Below, in pieces: positions 43,276-52,846 of a DNA stretch of 64,000 nt (its first letter is position 1; each line of letters starts with the position of its first letter). Under the pieces are notes generated by a model. The model saw only the letters and a list, made by a program, of their open reading frames with translations, was not told the DNA's origin and ran no database searches. This DNA is from Bifidobacterium amazonense (GTDB lineage: Bacteria; Actinomycetota; Actinomycetes; Actinomycetales; Bifidobacteriaceae): NCBI RefSeq assembly GCF_018555435.2, contig NZ_JAFEJT020000002.1, positions 61,407-125,406 of the forward strand, read 5' to 3'. Position numbers and translations under genes: made by a program.

Positions 43276-44790
43276 ATGGGTGATTCTCATACCATGGACG
43301 TCGTCGGCTTCCTGACGGCGGCCCAACGGCTCGGCGAGCGTTTCGATACGCTGATGAGCCGCGTGACCGGACGCGGAAGAGCCGCGGACGCCAGTAATGC
43401 CAACAATGACAACGATGACAGCAATGCCGTCGCCGCCACCGGCGGCGATGTCGGCAAGCCGGACCGGCCGGTCCTCGAGCCGCAGGGCCCTCCCGACGGC
43501 CGCCTGATGTCAGCCGCATCCGGCCGCCTCGTCGGCGCGACGGTGGACAAACGGATGTTCATCCTGTCCGGCGGGCTCTACGGAGGTTCGTCATGGGCCA
43601 CCATGTTCTGCATCGCCACGGCCACCGGGGAGGAATCCCTTGCCAACGAGTGCAGAATATTCCTGCACGACAGCATCGCCACCGTCAACGAACTCGGGCT
43701 GAACGCATGGATCTGCAATCTGGTCGACGATGCGCGGCAGGCGGCGTTCACCGGCGTGCCGTCGTCGAACATGCCGCTGCTGATCCGGTCGATGCGAGGC
43801 GAGAAACTCGTCCGGCAAAGCCTGACCGTCGGCAGCTCCCGGTACGGCGACCGCAAGCTGCGCGGCGAGGCCATTCTCGAGCACTGCGAGCAGACGCACC
43901 GGCTCGCCGCCTACAGCCTGCTGCAATGGGGGTGCGACGAACGCGACAACGACGTCGCGTCCATGCTGCTCGCCCGGCCGAACATCGGCACCGCCCTGCT
44001 GCGCGAGCGTCGCACGTTCGCCCGCGGAGGCAAGTCGCAGGATTCCGCGGCACGACGGATCGTCTCATATCTGTCGGATCTGCAGGCGCAGGCCGACCGT
44101 CAATACGCGTGGATGCGTGGCCGGCACCGCGCGTTCGGCCTGCTGTCGGACGACGCCGACGCGCTCGCCCGACGTTCGTCTTCCGCCCGCGACGACCCGG
44201 GAACGCTGCTGTTGGAGGCGGATCGCCGGTACCTGTTCGACGCCAGGCATGTGGTCACCGCGTACCGGGACATGTGGGATCTGCCGGCATCCGAGGCCTG
44301 CGCCGAGCCTCTGATGGAGATCGGCCGTGGCGGCGAACCGCCGTGCGAGAGCCTGTGGCGCAATCAGATCCACCTGCGACGGACCGCGGAGGCATTGCTG
44401 GGATCCGTCTCCTCGGCCGATCTGACGGACGGATTCGCCGCGCGGAACCGTGAACGGTTCGAATACGGCGTCAGTCGGCTGGAACAGGTCGCCGCGATCG
44501 TACGCGACGCCGGTCTCGCCACGGCACCGCGCACGATCGCACCGTCGGTCTGTCCGAACTTCGGCGAACTGAAACTGCTGTCGTCCGGCGCGCGCGATCG
44601 TCGCCTGCGCGAGCACGCGCGCGTCGAGTCGGACATGGCCGCCGTCATGCTCGCGTATCTGCCCGACTCCGGCATCGCACGACGGGCCGGGGCCGCGCTG
44701 ATCCGCGGCGATCTGACCGCGTACGGCACCATCGTCGACATCTGGCGCGACGATCTGCGCGCGCGATCGCACGACGCCGCCTTCGCGTAG
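43276..44790 (+). CDS. Unnamed 504-residue protein with Asn/Asp-rich linker
   Basis: I do not recognise the family. A short N-terminal helix (VVGFLTAAQRLGERFDTLMS) leads into an Asn/Asp/Ala-rich linker (about 36-60). The main domain begins DKRMFILSGGLYGGSSWATMF and is helical, Arg-rich and without membrane segments. A few Cys residues are scattered (TMFCIA, NECRIF, AWICNL). It is probably cytoplasmic. AAGGAG lies before ATG 43276. It ends 2 nt before the convergent rlmH stop. Possibly a bifidobacterium-specific protein. Confidence 0.6.
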   Translation: MGDSHTMDVVGFLTAAQRLGERFDTLMSRVTGRGRAADASNANNDNDDSNAVAATGGDVGKPDRPVLEPQGPPDGRLMSAASGRLVGATVDKRMFILSGGLYGGSSWATMFCIATATGEESLANECRIFLHDSIATVNELGLNAWICNLVDDARQAAFTGVPSSNMPLLIRSMRGEKLVRQSLTVGSSRYGDRKLRGEAILEHCEQTHRLAAYSLLQWGCDERDNDVASMLLARPNIGTALLRERRTFARGGKSQDSAARRIVSYLSDLQAQADRQYAWMRGRHRAFGLLSDDADALARRSSSARDDPGTLLLEADRRYLFDARHVVTAYRDMWDLPASEACAEPLMEIGRGGEPPCESLWRNQIHLRRTAEALLGSVSSADLTDGFAARNRERFEYGVSRLEQVAAIVRDAGLATAPRTIAPSVCPNFGELKLLSSGARDRRLREHARVESDMAAVMLAYLPDSGIARRAGAALIRGDLTAYGTIVDIWRDDLRARSHDAAFA

Positions 44791-44792
44791 CG

Positions 44793-45272
44793 CTACTTGT
44801 GATACGGCTCGTGCGCGTTGATCTTGAACGCCCGGTAGATCTGCTCGAGCAGGATCACGCGCATGAGCTGATGCGGGAACGTCATCTTCGAGAAGCTGAG
44901 CTTGTAGTCGGCCCGGCGCAGGATCGCGTCGTCGAGTCCGATCGACCCGCCGATCACCAGCTGGATGTGGCTCACGCCGCGCAGTCCCAGCTGATTGATC
45001 TCGTTCGCGAGCCCCTCCGACGAGAGCATCCTGCCATCGATCGCAAGCGCGATCACGTATGCGTTGTCTCGCAGATGCCTGGCGATGCGCTCGCCCTCCT
45101 TGGCCCGGATCTGCCGTTCCACGCCCTCGCTGGCATTCTCGGGCGTCTTCTCGTCGGCGACCTCGATGATGCCGAGCTTGCAGTAGCGGCCGAGCCGCTT
45201 GCTGTATTCGGCGATGGCGTCGCGCAGGTACGATTCCTTGACCTTGCCGACGGCGATGATGTCGATCTGCAT
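44793..45272 (-). CDS. rlmH: 23S rRNA (pseudouridine-1915 N3) methyltransferase
   Basis: 159 residues, the normal RlmH length. [20 protein letters not shown] at the start, the SPOUT-knot SAM site [13 protein letters not shown], and the C-terminal [20 protein letters not shown] with NAHEPYHK are family signatures. It methylates N3 of pseudouridine 1915 in 23S rRNA in the assembled 70S ribosome. It starts 12 nt after glf on the same strand and is likely co-transcribed with it. Confidence 0.97.
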   Translation of the reverse strand: MQIDIIAVGKVKESYLRDAIAEYSKRLGRYCKLGIIEVADEKTPENASEGVERQIRAKEGERIARHLRDNAYVIALAIDGRMLSSEGLANEINQLGLRGVSHIQLVIGGSIGLDDAILRRADYKLSFSKMTFPHQLMRVILLEQIYRAFKINAHEPYHK

Positions 45273-45284
45273 ACGGCGGTCCGG

Positions 45285-46463
45285 CTACTTCGCGATCAGC
45301 GGCAGCACCTGCTCGTCGAACGCGGTCAGCGCCGTGTCGATCACGTTGTGCATGTCGTAGTACTTGTACGTGCCGAGGCGGCCGCCGAACACGACCTTCG
45401 GCTCCGCGGCGGCCTTGGCGGCGTACTTCGCGTACAGCGCCTTGTCCTCGTCGGTGTTGATCGGGTAGTACGGCTCGTCGCCGCGCTCGGCGAAGCGGCT
45501 GTACTCCTCCCACACCACGGTCTTGGAGTGGTTCTGCGAGTCGTGACGCTCCGGGTTGAAGTTCTTGAACTCGATCGCGCGGGTGTACGGCACGTCGGCG
45601 TCCGAGTAGTTCATCACCGGGCAGCCGAAGTGGTCGTCCTCGTCGTAACGGCGTTCGACGAAATCGACCGTGCGCCACTTGAGATCGCCCAGCTCGTAGT
45701 CGAAGTAGCGGTCGACCGGGCCGGTGTACACCACCGGCACGCCGGCGGCGAGCAGCGCCTTCTTGTTGTACGGCTGCGACTCGTCGAAGAAGTCGGTCTT
45801 CAGCGACACCGTGATGCGCGGATCGTCGATCATGCGTTCCATCCACGCGGTGTAGCCGTCCTTCGGCAGGCCCTCCCACGTGTCCTTGAAGTAGCGGTTG
45901 TCGTAGTTGAAGCGCACCGGCAGGCGCTTGATGATGTCGGCCGGCAGGTCGGCCGGATCGGTCTGCCACTGCTTGCCGGTGTAGTTCTTGATGAACGCCT
46001 CGTACAGCGGGCGGCCGATGAGCTGGATGCCCTTGTCGTTGAGGTTGGCCGGATCGGTGCCGGCCAGTTCGCCCGCCTGCTCCTCGATGAGCTTGCGCGC
46101 CTCGTCCGGCGTGTAGGACGCGCCGAAGAACTGGTTGATCGTGCCGAGGTTGATCGGCAGCGGGTAGACCACGCCGTCGTGCGTGGCGTAGACGCGGTGC
46201 ACGTAGTTCGTGAACTCGGTGAAGCGGTTCACGTAGTCCCACACGCGCTTGTTGGACGTGTGGAACAGATGCGCGCCGTACTGGTGGATCTCCGCGCCCG
46301 TCTCCTTGTCGAAATACGAGTACGCGTTGCCGCCGATATGGTCGCGCACGTCGATGATGTGCACCCGCGCGCCGGTGCGCTCCACGGCCTGCTGGGCCAC
46401 GGTCAGGCCGAACAGGCCCGCGCCCACGATCACCAGATCCGGATACTGCGTGTTCTCCGCCAT
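45285..46463 (-). CDS. glf: UDP-galactopyranose mutase
   Basis: 392 residues. FAD-binding DLVIVGAGLFGLTVAQQAVE, then HIIDVRDHIGGNAYSYFDKETG, HQYGAHLFHTSNKRVWDYV, FIKNYTGKQWQTDP and GGRLGTYKYYDMHNVI. It turns UDP-galactopyranose into UDP-galactofuranose for cell-surface polysaccharide in the cytoplasm. Length and motifs are standard. It lies upstream of rlmH on the minus strand, about 120 nt after the prs terminator. Confidence 0.97.
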   Translation of the reverse strand: MAENTQYPDLVIVGAGLFGLTVAQQAVERTGARVHIIDVRDHIGGNAYSYFDKETGAEIHQYGAHLFHTSNKRVWDYVNRFTEFTNYVHRVYATHDGVVYPLPINLGTINQFFGASYTPDEARKLIEEQAGELAGTDPANLNDKGIQLIGRPLYEAFIKNYTGKQWQTDPADLPADIIKRLPVRFNYDNRYFKDTWEGLPKDGYTAWMERMIDDPRITVSLKTDFFDESQPYNKKALLAAGVPVVYTGPVDRYFDYELGDLKWRTVDFVERRYDEDDHFGCPVMNYSDADVPYTRAIEFKNFNPERHDSQNHSKTVVWEEYSRFAERGDEPYYPINTDEDKALYAKYAAKAAAEPKVVFGGRLGTYKYYDMHNVIDTALTAFDEQVLPLIAK

Positions 46464-46529
46464 CGAAACAAACCTTCCATGCGAAATGTGCCGTTTTCGC
46501 TCTTCAGCCTAACGCACGGGGGCTATACG

Positions 46530-46563
46530 ACGAAGGCGGCCCCGTTGCGGGAGCCGCCTTCGT
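46530..46563 (-). terminator. Terminator after prs
   Basis: ACGAAGGCGGC and GCCGCCTTCGT pair across a 12-nt loop right after the prs stop on the minus strand; a modest T content follows. Confidence 0.7.
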
Positions 46564-46582
46564 GAAAATATGGGATAGCCGA

Positions 46583-47596
46583 TCAGGCGTAGATGTTGCG
46601 CGGACGCATGTCGGCCGGCAGACCCTCGAGCAGGTGCGTGACCGAACGAGACTCGAACACGGAGCGGATGCCCGCGGCCAGCAGCGGCGCGACGGACAGC
46701 ACGGTCATGTTCGGCAGTCGCTTCGCGTCCGGCACCGGCACGGTGTTCGTCACGATGATCTCGCGCGCGCCGCAGTCGCGCAGCCGTTCGGTCGCCGGTC
46801 CCGACAGCAGGCCGTGCGTCGCGACGAGCGTCACCGACGCCGCGCCCGCGTTGCGCAGCGTGCGCACCGCCTCGCAGATCGTGCCCGCGGTGTCGATCAT
46901 GTCGTCGACGACGACGCAGTCGCGTCCCTTGACGTCGCCGATGATGCCGTGCGCGGTCGCGTGGTTCGGGCGCGTCGTGTCGCGCGTCTTGTGGATGAAC
47001 GCGAGCGGCAGGTTGCCGAGTTTGGCGGCCCACTGCTCGGAGACCTTGATGCGGCCGGCGTCGGGGGAGACGATCGTCGCGTGCTCCATCGGCACGTTGT
47101 TGCGCACGTAGTCGAGCAGCACCGGCATGGCGGTCAGATGATCGACCGGGCCGTTGAAGAAGCCCTGCTCCTGCGCGGCGTGCAGGTCGATCGTCATCAT
47201 GCGGTCGGCGCCGGCGGCGCGGAACAGATCGAAGATCAGACGGGCGGTGATGGGCTCGCGACCCAGATGCTTCTTGTCCTGGCGCGAGTAGCCGAGGAAC
47301 GGCGCGACCACGGTGATGGAGCGGGCCGACGCGCGCTTCATCGCGTCGATCATGATGAGCTGCTCCATGATCCACTTGTTGATGGGCTCGGTGTGGCACT
47401 GCAGGACGAACGCGTCCGCGCCGCGCACCGGCTCGGTGTAGCGGATGTACATCTCGCCGTTCGCGAAGTCGTAGGCCGTGGTCTCGAGCACTTCCGTCCC
47501 CAGGCAGGCCGCGACCTCATCCGCCAGTTCGGGGTATGCGCGACCCGTGACCAACGCGAGTCGCTTATCCGGTGTGCCTTCGAGAATCGCCGACAT
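46583..47596 (-). CDS. prs: Ribose-phosphate pyrophosphokinase
   Basis: 337 residues. MSAILEGTPDKRLALVTGRAYPELADEV at the start, MMTIDLHAAQEQGFF, and the PRPP-binding DCVVVDDMIDTAGTI. It makes PRPP from ribose 5-phosphate and ATP for purine, pyrimidine, His and Trp synthesis. The start at 47596 has GGAAGGCGGATC upstream; earlier in-frame codons run into the divergent rpsF leader and are unlikely. It is divergent from the rpsF operon with about 200 nt between. Confidence 0.97.
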   Translation of the reverse strand: MSAILEGTPDKRLALVTGRAYPELADEVAACLGTEVLETTAYDFANGEMYIRYTEPVRGADAFVLQCHTEPINKWIMEQLIMIDAMKRASARSITVVAPFLGYSRQDKKHLGREPITARLIFDLFRAAGADRMMTIDLHAAQEQGFFNGPVDHLTAMPVLLDYVRNNVPMEHATIVSPDAGRIKVSEQWAAKLGNLPLAFIHKTRDTTRPNHATAHGIIGDVKGRDCVVVDDMIDTAGTICEAVRTLRNAGAASVTLVATHGLLSGPATERLRDCGAREIIVTNTVPVPDAKRLPNMTVLSVAPLLAAGIRSVFESRSVTHLLEGLPADMRPRNIYA

Positions 47597-47716
47597 GATC
47601 CGCCTTCCAATTGCTCCAACGGGGAAATTTAAGCCACATTCCAATATAACAATGCGTCTGGAGCCGACACCCCGCGTCCGTGGCGCTGTCGGAAGGTGGG
47701 GATACTCTGTACAGGT

Positions 47717-47785
47717 TGCCCGCAGGCCGCGGGCAGCGCGTATACACACTCCTGCCGCGGAACGTCCGTGGCCGAATAGTCCGAA
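47717..47785 (+). promoter_or_regulatory. Structured leader of the rpsF operon, possible S6:S18 binding motif
   Basis: TGCCCGC and GCGGGCA form a hairpin (47717-47735). A second fold (about 47751-47785) with CCGCGGAACGTCCGTGG and a downstream TAGTCCGAAGG is in the place where S6:S18 autoregulatory motifs are often found ahead of rpsF. The match to that motif is by eye only. Candidate -10 boxes are GATACT (47701) and TATACA (47741). Confidence 0.35.
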
Positions 47786-47796
47786 GGAGGTGGGTG

Positions 47797-48093
47797 ATGT
47801 CTGCGCATAAGTACGAACTGATGTTCATTGCCGATCCCGAGCTGGATGAGCGCGGTCTGAAGAAGCTGACCGAGCAGTATCTGGAACTCGTCACCAAGGA
47901 AGGTGGTTCCGTCGAGAACACCGATATCTGGGGACGCCGTAAGCTCGCTTACGAGATCGCCGGCAAGACCGAAGGCAACTACGTCGTGGTGAACTACACC
48001 TGCGAGCCGGCCGTCAGCGACGAGCTCGACCGTGTGCTGAACCTCAACGAGTCCGTGATCCGTACGAAGATCCTTCGTAAGGACGTCAAGTAA
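47797..48093 (+). CDS. rpsF: 30S ribosomal protein S6
   Basis: 98 residues: HKYELMFIADPELDERG at the start, NTDIWGRRKLAYEIAGKTEGNYVVVNY in the middle and VIRTKILRKD near the end, all typical for S6. AAGGAGGTGGGTG stands ahead of ATG 47797. First gene of rpsF-ssb-rpsR-rplI. S6 binds the central domain of 16S rRNA with S18. Confidence 0.98.
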   Translation: MSAHKYELMFIADPELDERGLKKLTEQYLELVTKEGGSVENTDIWGRRKLAYEIAGKTEGNYVVVNYTCEPAVSDELDRVLNLNESVIRTKILRKDVK

Positions 48094-48141
48094 GCTTTCC
48101 CTCAGCGTCATCGCTGAATCGCAAAGTAAGAAGGTAACGTC

Positions 48142-48834
48142 ATGGCAGGCGAAACGATTATCACCGTGGTCGGCAACCTCACGTCCGACCCCGAGCTGCG
48201 TACCATCGGCTCCGGCGCGAACGTCGCGAGCTTCACGATCGCCTCGACGCCGCGCACGTACAACCGCCAGTCCGGCCAGTTCGAGGACGGTCAGGCGCTG
48301 TTCATGCGCTGCAGTGCATGGCGTGATCTGGCCGATCACTGCGCCCAGACCCTGACCAAGGGCATGCGCGTGATCGCCCAGGGCCGTCTGCAGCAGCGTT
48401 CCTATCAGGCGCAGGACGGCTCCACCCGCACCGTGGTGGAGATGCAGGTCGACGAGATCGGCCCGTCGCTGCGCTACGCCACCGCCCAGGTGAACCGCAT
48501 CTCGAGCGGTCAGGGCGGATTCGCCGGCCGAGGCCAGGGCGGATTCAATGGCGGACAGAACGCCGGCAACAACGGTTTCGGCGGCAACGGCGGCTATTCC
48601 GGCGGTGCCGGATTCGCCGGCGGCAATGCCGGGTATCAGGGTGGCGCAGGCTACTCCGGCGGTGCGTCCGCCGTGCAGCAGCAGCCCGCAGCGGCCCCGC
48701 AGCCCCAGCAGCCGGCAGCCGATCCGTGGGGATCCTCCGACTCCTCGAACGGCGGGTTCTCGTCGTTCGGCGGCAGCTCCGATTTCGGCGGCTCCACCGA
48801 CTTCGGCGGATCCTCCGACGAGCCCGAGTTCTGA
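48142..48834 (+). CDS. ssb: Single-stranded DNA-binding protein
   Basis: 230 residues. The N-terminal OB fold (about 1-115) has [39 protein letters not shown] and [18 protein letters not shown] long Gly/Gln/Ala-rich disordered tail (about 120-215) follows. It ends in acidic DEPEF, the partner-binding tip with the usual terminal Phe. It binds ssDNA as a tetramer in replication and repair. Standard place between rpsF and rpsR. Confidence 0.98.
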   Translation: MAGETIITVVGNLTSDPELRTIGSGANVASFTIASTPRTYNRQSGQFEDGQALFMRCSAWRDLADHCAQTLTKGMRVIAQGRLQQRSYQAQDGSTRTVVEMQVDEIGPSLRYATAQVNRISSGQGGFAGRGQGGFNGGQNAGNNGFGGNGGYSGGAGFAGGNAGYQGGAGYSGGASAVQQQPAAAPQPQQPAADPWGSSDSSNGGFSSFGGSSDFGGSTDFGGSSDEPEF

Positions 48835-48902
48835 TCCCGCCGCGGCGCCACGCATATACCGCTTACCACGCGAACATCAACACAGTTTTTAAGGAGAACA
48901 TC

Positions 48903-49151
48903 ATGTCACGCAAGAGGCCGCAACCGCCGGTCAAGCCGTTCAAGAAGAAGCCGAACCCGCTGAAGGCTGCCAAGATCACCACGATCGACTACAAGGACGT
49001 CGCGCTGCTGCGCAAGTTCATCTCCGATCGCGGCAAGATCCGCTCCCGTCGCATCACCGGCGTCACCGTCCAGGAGCAGCGCGAGATCTCGAAGGCGATC
49101 AAGAACGCCCGCGAGATGGCCCTGCTGCCGTACGCCACTTCCGGCCGCTGA
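48903..49151 (+). CDS. rpsR: 30S ribosomal protein S18
   Basis: 82 residues, basic. The start [16 protein letters not shown] is an actinobacterial S18 extension; [21 protein letters not shown] and [20 protein letters not shown] are core motifs, followed by ARELALLPY-like [12 protein letters not shown]. No zinc-binding Cys are present, the zinc-independent form. AAGGAG precedes ATG 48903. Confidence 0.98.
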   Translation: MSRKRPQPPVKPFKKKPNPLKAAKITTIDYKDVALLRKFISDRGKIRSRRITGVTVQEQREISKAIKNAREMALLPYATSGR

Positions 49152-49169
49152 TTGAGGAGGTAAAGGAAC

Positions 49170-49616
49170 ATGGCTGATACCAAGGTTATTCTCACCGCTA
49201 CCGTTGCGAACCTCGGTCACTCCGGTGACGTCGTCGAGGTCAAGGCCGGCTACGCCCGCAACTACCTGTTCCCGCAGGGCCTCGCCTTCGCGTGGACCAA
49301 GGGTGCCGCCGCCCAGGTCGAGGCGATGAAGCGCGCCCGCCTGGCCAAGGCCGTCGCCACCCGCGAAGAGGCCGTCGCCGCCAAGGAGCTCATCGAGGGC
49401 ACCACCGTCGAGATCGCCGCCAAGGTTTCCGAGTCCGGCAAGCTGTTCGGTGGCATCTCCGCCGACAAGATCGCGATCGCCCTGTCCGACAAGGCCGCCG
49501 TCAACCCGAAGAACATCGAGGTTGAGCCGATCAAGACCACCGGTGACTTCCCGGCCAAGGTCGCTCTGCACCCGGAGATCACCGCGTCCTTCTTCGTGAA
49601 GGTCGTCGCCGAGTGA
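49170..49616 (+). CDS. rplI: 50S ribosomal protein L9
   Basis: 148 residues. N-domain [32 protein letters not shown] start, long connecting helix ([20 protein letters not shown]), C-domain ending [16 protein letters not shown]. It binds 23S rRNA and helps maintain frame. Last gene of the operon; GAGGAGG before the ATG and a terminator at 49673. Confidence 0.98.
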   Translation: MADTKVILTATVANLGHSGDVVEVKAGYARNYLFPQGLAFAWTKGAAAQVEAMKRARLAKAVATREEAVAAKELIEGTTVEIAAKVSESGKLFGGISADKIAIALSDKAAVNPKNIEVEPIKTTGDFPAKVALHPEITASFFVKVVAE

Positions 49617-49672
49617 ACCATTCCGGCTCCGCCGGAATCATCCAGACTCCATAAAGTCTGAGCTTAAGCATT

Positions 49673-49708
49673 GCCCCGTCAGGCGCTCTCCGCCCGGCGG
49701 GGCTTTTT
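49673..49708 (+). terminator. Terminator of the rpsF operon
   Basis: GCCCCG (49673-49678) and CGGGGC (49698-49703) form a stem with a smaller inner GGCG/CGCC pairing, followed by TTTTT. Confidence 0.8.
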
Positions 49709-49871
49709 CGTACCGTCTCCACGTCTCTCCACGTCTTCTGTGCCGCATGTGCCGTTTTTCGATATGCCGCAAACCGTTGGAAATCAAGGCGACACGCCGT
49801 AAGTTGCATCTGGGCTGAGATCGTGTATATTTATCACTCGTTGCAAGGAACACTTCAACGCATCTAACCAA

Positions 49872-49945
49872 GCCCCTGTAGCTCAGTTGGTTAGAGCAGC
49901 TGACTCTTAATCAGCGTGTCCAGGGTTCGAATCCCTGCGGGGGCA
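49872..49945 (+). tRNA. tRNA-Lys (CTT), host gene of the integrative element
   Basis: Identical in sequence to the tRNA at 33184-33257 and inverted relative to it. The element has integrated in its 3' end: the terminator directly after it (49953) is not the native one, which is found instead at 61725. Confidence 0.97.
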
Positions 49946-49946
49946 C
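49932..49946. repeat. attL core in tRNA-Lys 3' end
   Basis: TCCCTGCGGGGGCAC (49932-49946) recurs at 61706-61720. The shared region continues with CAAGGC after three mismatched bases. It includes part of the T-arm and acceptor strand, the usual tRNA att site of tyrosine integrases. Confidence 0.8.
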
Positions 49947-49952
49947 AGACAA

Positions 49953-49981
49953 GGCATCGACTTCGGTCGGTGCCTTTTTTG
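49953..49981 (+). terminator. Element-borne terminator after tRNA-Lys
   Basis: GGCATCGAC (49953-49961) and GTCGGTGCC (49966-49974) with TTCG loop and a T-run. It replaces the native tRNA terminator displaced by integration. Confidence 0.85.
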
Positions 49982-50090
49982 TTTCCCTTGAAAACCGTTG
50001 GGATCATTGGGGTTCCCCGGCGTGTCGCGAGCAGTGTCGCCGAGTGTGCTTTTTCTTCGGGAGTCGTCAGAAATGGTCGGTTTCACCTGA

Positions 50091-50113
50091 CTTAGGTTAC
50101 AAGTTAGGTCACA
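50091..50113 (+). repeat. Direct repeats before int, possible integrase arm sites
   Basis: CTTAGGTTACA (50091-50101) and GTTAGGTCACA (50103-50113), 12 nt apart, lie between attL and int. Arm-type binding sites of tyrosine integrases often look like this; not proven. Confidence 0.35.
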
Positions 50114-50132
50114 GATTTCCGGGGGTCCTACC

Positions 50133-51455
50133 GTGAGACGCATGAGGAAAAAGCAGCAACGACGCGGTTTCGGGTCGATCATCGAACGCACCAACGAGGC
50201 GGGATACGTCACCTCCCTGATCGTTAGGTATCAAAACCCGCTTGACCGGTCCAAGAGGATCACGAAGTCGTTCAAGGCCGGTCAGCGAGCCTTGGCCGAG
50301 TCTTGGCTGGACGCGGAGAAGGATTATCTGGATCGGTGCGAGAGGGGTCTGGATACGTGGATAAGTCCCGCCGACCGTGAGAGGGCCAAGGAAGCGGCTC
50401 TGGTGCTGTTCGGCGATTACGTGGAACGGTGGATCGAGGGGTATCGCAAGGTTGATGGCGGCGAGTTGTCCGGCAGCTCGAAACGTAATCTGCGGGCGGA
50501 CTGTTCGCATTTCCTGCCTGCGTTCGCCTCCATGCCGGTCCAGGAGATCACGCCCGAGGATATCAGGCGATGGTATGACCGGCCGCATCCGGAGGGCCGT
50601 CACGCCTTCCGTAGGGCGTGCCAGCGGTTCAAGGCGATCATGAAGACGGCCAGCACCGAGGGAATGGACGGATCCGCGCCACTGCGTGCGGACAACCCGT
50701 TCATTTTCCCGATCCCGACCGTGCCCGAATCGGATAGGGTGAGGCTCCGCCCGCTGTCCCGTGAGGAGCTGAAGGCGCTGTACGACGCTATGCCCGATTA
50801 CACGCGTCTGAGCGTCTACCTGTCGGCGTTGGCCGGTGGCCTGCGTATCGGCGAGGTATGCGCGTTGCAGCGTCGGGATATTGACCTGGATCATCTGATC
50901 CTGCATGTGCGGCATTCGGTCAACCGCGGCCCCGAGGATCGCGGCGAACTGGTGCTGTCCCGGACGAAGACCGCGTCGAGCGTCAGGGACGTGGTGATCC
51001 CCGTCGAACTGGTCCCCTTGATCCGCGAGCATTTGGACGCGTATTGCGATCCCGGACCGACGGCGATGGTGTTCAAGGCCAAACGGGCGCGGATGCTGGG
51101 CCAGAACGTGCTCAGGAAGCAATTCGATATCGCCAAGAAGGCCGCTGGCCGCCCGGACATCGTGTTCCATACGCTCAGGGCCACGCACGCCACGCTGCTG
51201 ATCCTCGCCGGCGGCACCTTGCGCGAGGCCATGAACCAATTGGGACACACGTCGACGGACGTGGCGATCCGTCACTACCAGCGCGCCGTGGACCAGCACA
51301 CCAAGCAGGTCGCCAACGAGCTGGCCGTCGAGATGATGCCCGTGGCGCGCACCCGCGAGGTCGTCGAGGGCGAGCTGCTCCAAGCCCAGGACGACCTCAA
51401 AACGGCGCGGGAACGGGTGCGCAGGCTTAAGGCCGAGCTGATTCTGATGGGCTAG
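50133..51455 (+). CDS. int: Tyrosine-family site-specific integrase
   Basis: 440 residues. A basic N-terminus and an AP2-like arm-binding domain (GFGSIIERTNEAGYVTSL, KSFKAGQRALAESWL) precede the SAM-like core-binding domain (about 85-175) and the catalytic domain with the complete set: Arg in GGLRIGEVC (about R238), HTLRATH (H346, R349), GH in LGHTS, and Tyr in RHYQRAVDQ (about Y382). It would insert and excise the element at tRNA-Lys. The start is GTG 50133 or ATG 50142. Its 3' end overlaps the convergent regulator gene by 29 nt, unusual but plausible. Confidence 0.95.
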   Translation: MRRMRKKQQRRGFGSIIERTNEAGYVTSLIVRYQNPLDRSKRITKSFKAGQRALAESWLDAEKDYLDRCERGLDTWISPADRERAKEAALVLFGDYVERWIEGYRKVDGGELSGSSKRNLRADCSHFLPAFASMPVQEITPEDIRRWYDRPHPEGRHAFRRACQRFKAIMKTASTEGMDGSAPLRADNPFIFPIPTVPESDRVRLRPLSREELKALYDAMPDYTRLSVYLSALAGGLRIGEVCALQRRDIDLDHLILHVRHSVNRGPEDRGELVLSRTKTASSVRDVVIPVELVPLIREHLDAYCDPGPTAMVFKAKRARMLGQNVLRKQFDIAKKAAGRPDIVFHTLRATHATLLILAGGTLREAMNQLGHTSTDVAIRHYQRAVDQHTKQVANELAVEMMPVARTREVVEGELLQAQDDLKTARERVRRLKAELILMG

Positions 51456-52698
51456 ACGGGTTTCCTTCTGTCTTTGCCTGCTCCGTTTCCTTCCGTGCCT
51501 TCTCCTCGGCCCTTTTTCGCTTCGCTTCCTCGTCGTCTCGCGCTTCGAGTATCGAGGTGATCCACGGGTCGGTCATGCGCGTCCTGACTTCGTGGATGTC
51601 GTCCTGGATGTCCATCCAGTGCTCGCCGTTTTGCCAGTATTGCCGGCCGACTACTTTCCGCCCCTGTTCCGCCGATAGGTCGGCCAGCTGGCCGTACAAC
51701 CACTTTCGGAGTTCGGGCTTGGCCAGTTGTTCCTTGGTCTGTCGCTGCTGCTCCCATTCGTAGTCCGCGCCGATCACCTGGTCCTGGGAGAACGTGGTCC
51801 TCGGGTCCATGTCGAACCCGGTTTCGGGGTCCACGCCATACGCGTAATGGGGGCGGTCGGCTTCCTTTTGGGCCAGCCGCTCGTAGTCGTTGACGAGGAA
51901 CGTCAGGAGCGGCTTCGCGTCTTCGGCGATGGTCGGGGATGACGGATCGGGCATCGCGTGGTGCTTTTGCAGGTACAGGCGCCCGCCGGACAGCATCTGC
52001 CATGCTTGCGCGATGGCCTCTTCCGTCTTGAGGAAACCGGTCAGGTCGAATATGTCCTTGTTGGCGTCCTTTGGTCCGACCGTAGCGACGGCGGGACGGT
52101 AGCGCCAGGCCTTCCTCCGTCCGTTTTCCACCGTGTACGCCGTCAGAACGCCTCTTCCCAGCTGTTCCTGGAACTTGCCGCGCTGCTTTTCCAAACGTTC
52201 GAGTTCGAGATGGTTCTCGTCGATGAGCTGGACGGCCCGCATCAGTTCGCATCCCTTTCGGGTCAGTTCGTCCGAATCGTCTCGGAACCATTGGCTGAGT
52301 TCTTCGTACACCTTGTAGTTGGCCTGATCCGCGTACGGTTCTATGCCGCAACGGTCGAACGGCTTGTCGAGGTCGATGAGCAGCGCCAATGGCGATACCC
52401 CCAGCGCCTTGGACAGGATGATGACGTCGCTTACGGTGATGTGCTTCTTACCCTGCCGAGCCTTTCCCGTCCGGACGTCCCGGCTCTGTCGCGGCCTGGG
52501 GGCGCAGGCCATCTTCCTGACCCAGGACAGACTGTCTTTCCCACCTCGAAGCAAGGCGACCTTTTCCGCGAGCTGCTTCAGGCTCATGCCCTTGGGTAGC
52601 TTCTCGCTTTCACGCGCCATCTTCCGGTATCTCGCCACTCGCCGGATGAACGCGTCGTCGCTTCCGCTGTCCACCGTTTTCTCTGGTCCGTCCGTCAT
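51427..52698 (-). CDS. Element regulator with N-terminal XRE-like helix-turn-helix
   Basis: 423 residues. The N-terminal region (MSLKQLAEKVALLRGG, later VSDVIILSKALGVSPLALLID) reads as an XRE-type DNA-binding domain interrupted by an insert rich in Arg. The large C-terminal part is helical and charged, ending in a Lys/Glu coiled coil (EEAKRKRAEEKARKETEQAK). It is divergent from the excisionase gene, with a palindrome between (52781-52797). It may be the master repressor of the element. AAAGGAAAAACGAT precedes ATG 52698. Confidence 0.65.
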   Translation of the reverse strand: MTDGPEKTVDSGSDDAFIRRVARYRKMARESEKLPKGMSLKQLAEKVALLRGGKDSLSWVRKMACAPRPRQSRDVRTGKARQGKKHITVSDVIILSKALGVSPLALLIDLDKPFDRCGIEPYADQANYKVYEELSQWFRDDSDELTRKGCELMRAVQLIDENHLELERLEKQRGKFQEQLGRGVLTAYTVENGRRKAWRYRPAVATVGPKDANKDIFDLTGFLKTEEAIAQAWQMLSGGRLYLQKHHAMPDPSSPTIAEDAKPLLTFLVNDYERLAQKEADRPHYAYGVDPETGFDMDPRTTFSQDQVIGADYEWEQQRQTKEQLAKPELRKWLYGQLADLSAEQGRKVVGRQYWQNGEHWMDIQDDIHEVRTRMTDPWITSILEARDDEEAKRKRAEEKARKETEQAKTEGNPSSPSESARP

Positions 52699-52780
52699 AT
52701 CGTTTTTCCTTTCTTTCCTGCCGGCGCTCTGGCTTGCTGCTGACCGGTCTAGGTCCATCCTGACGTCTTCCAATCAAAAA

Positions 52781-52797
52781 AGTTATGAAATGTAACT
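52781..52797. promoter_or_regulatory. Palindromic operator between regulator and excisionase
   Basis: AGTTA-TGAAATG-TAACT is a 17-bp interrupted palindrome with 5-bp arms in the 148-nt divergent gap. Likely a binding site of the regulator that starts at 52698. Confidence 0.45.
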
Positions 52798-52846
52798 CAT
52801 TGTACGCCGTTTTCTATCTTGGGAATCACTTAGCAAGGAGGACGAC

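Noticed and set aside
43020..43326. Small genes in the gap 42928-43275
   Set aside because: Both strands have short open frames, but starts lack ribosome sites and the composition looks non-coding.
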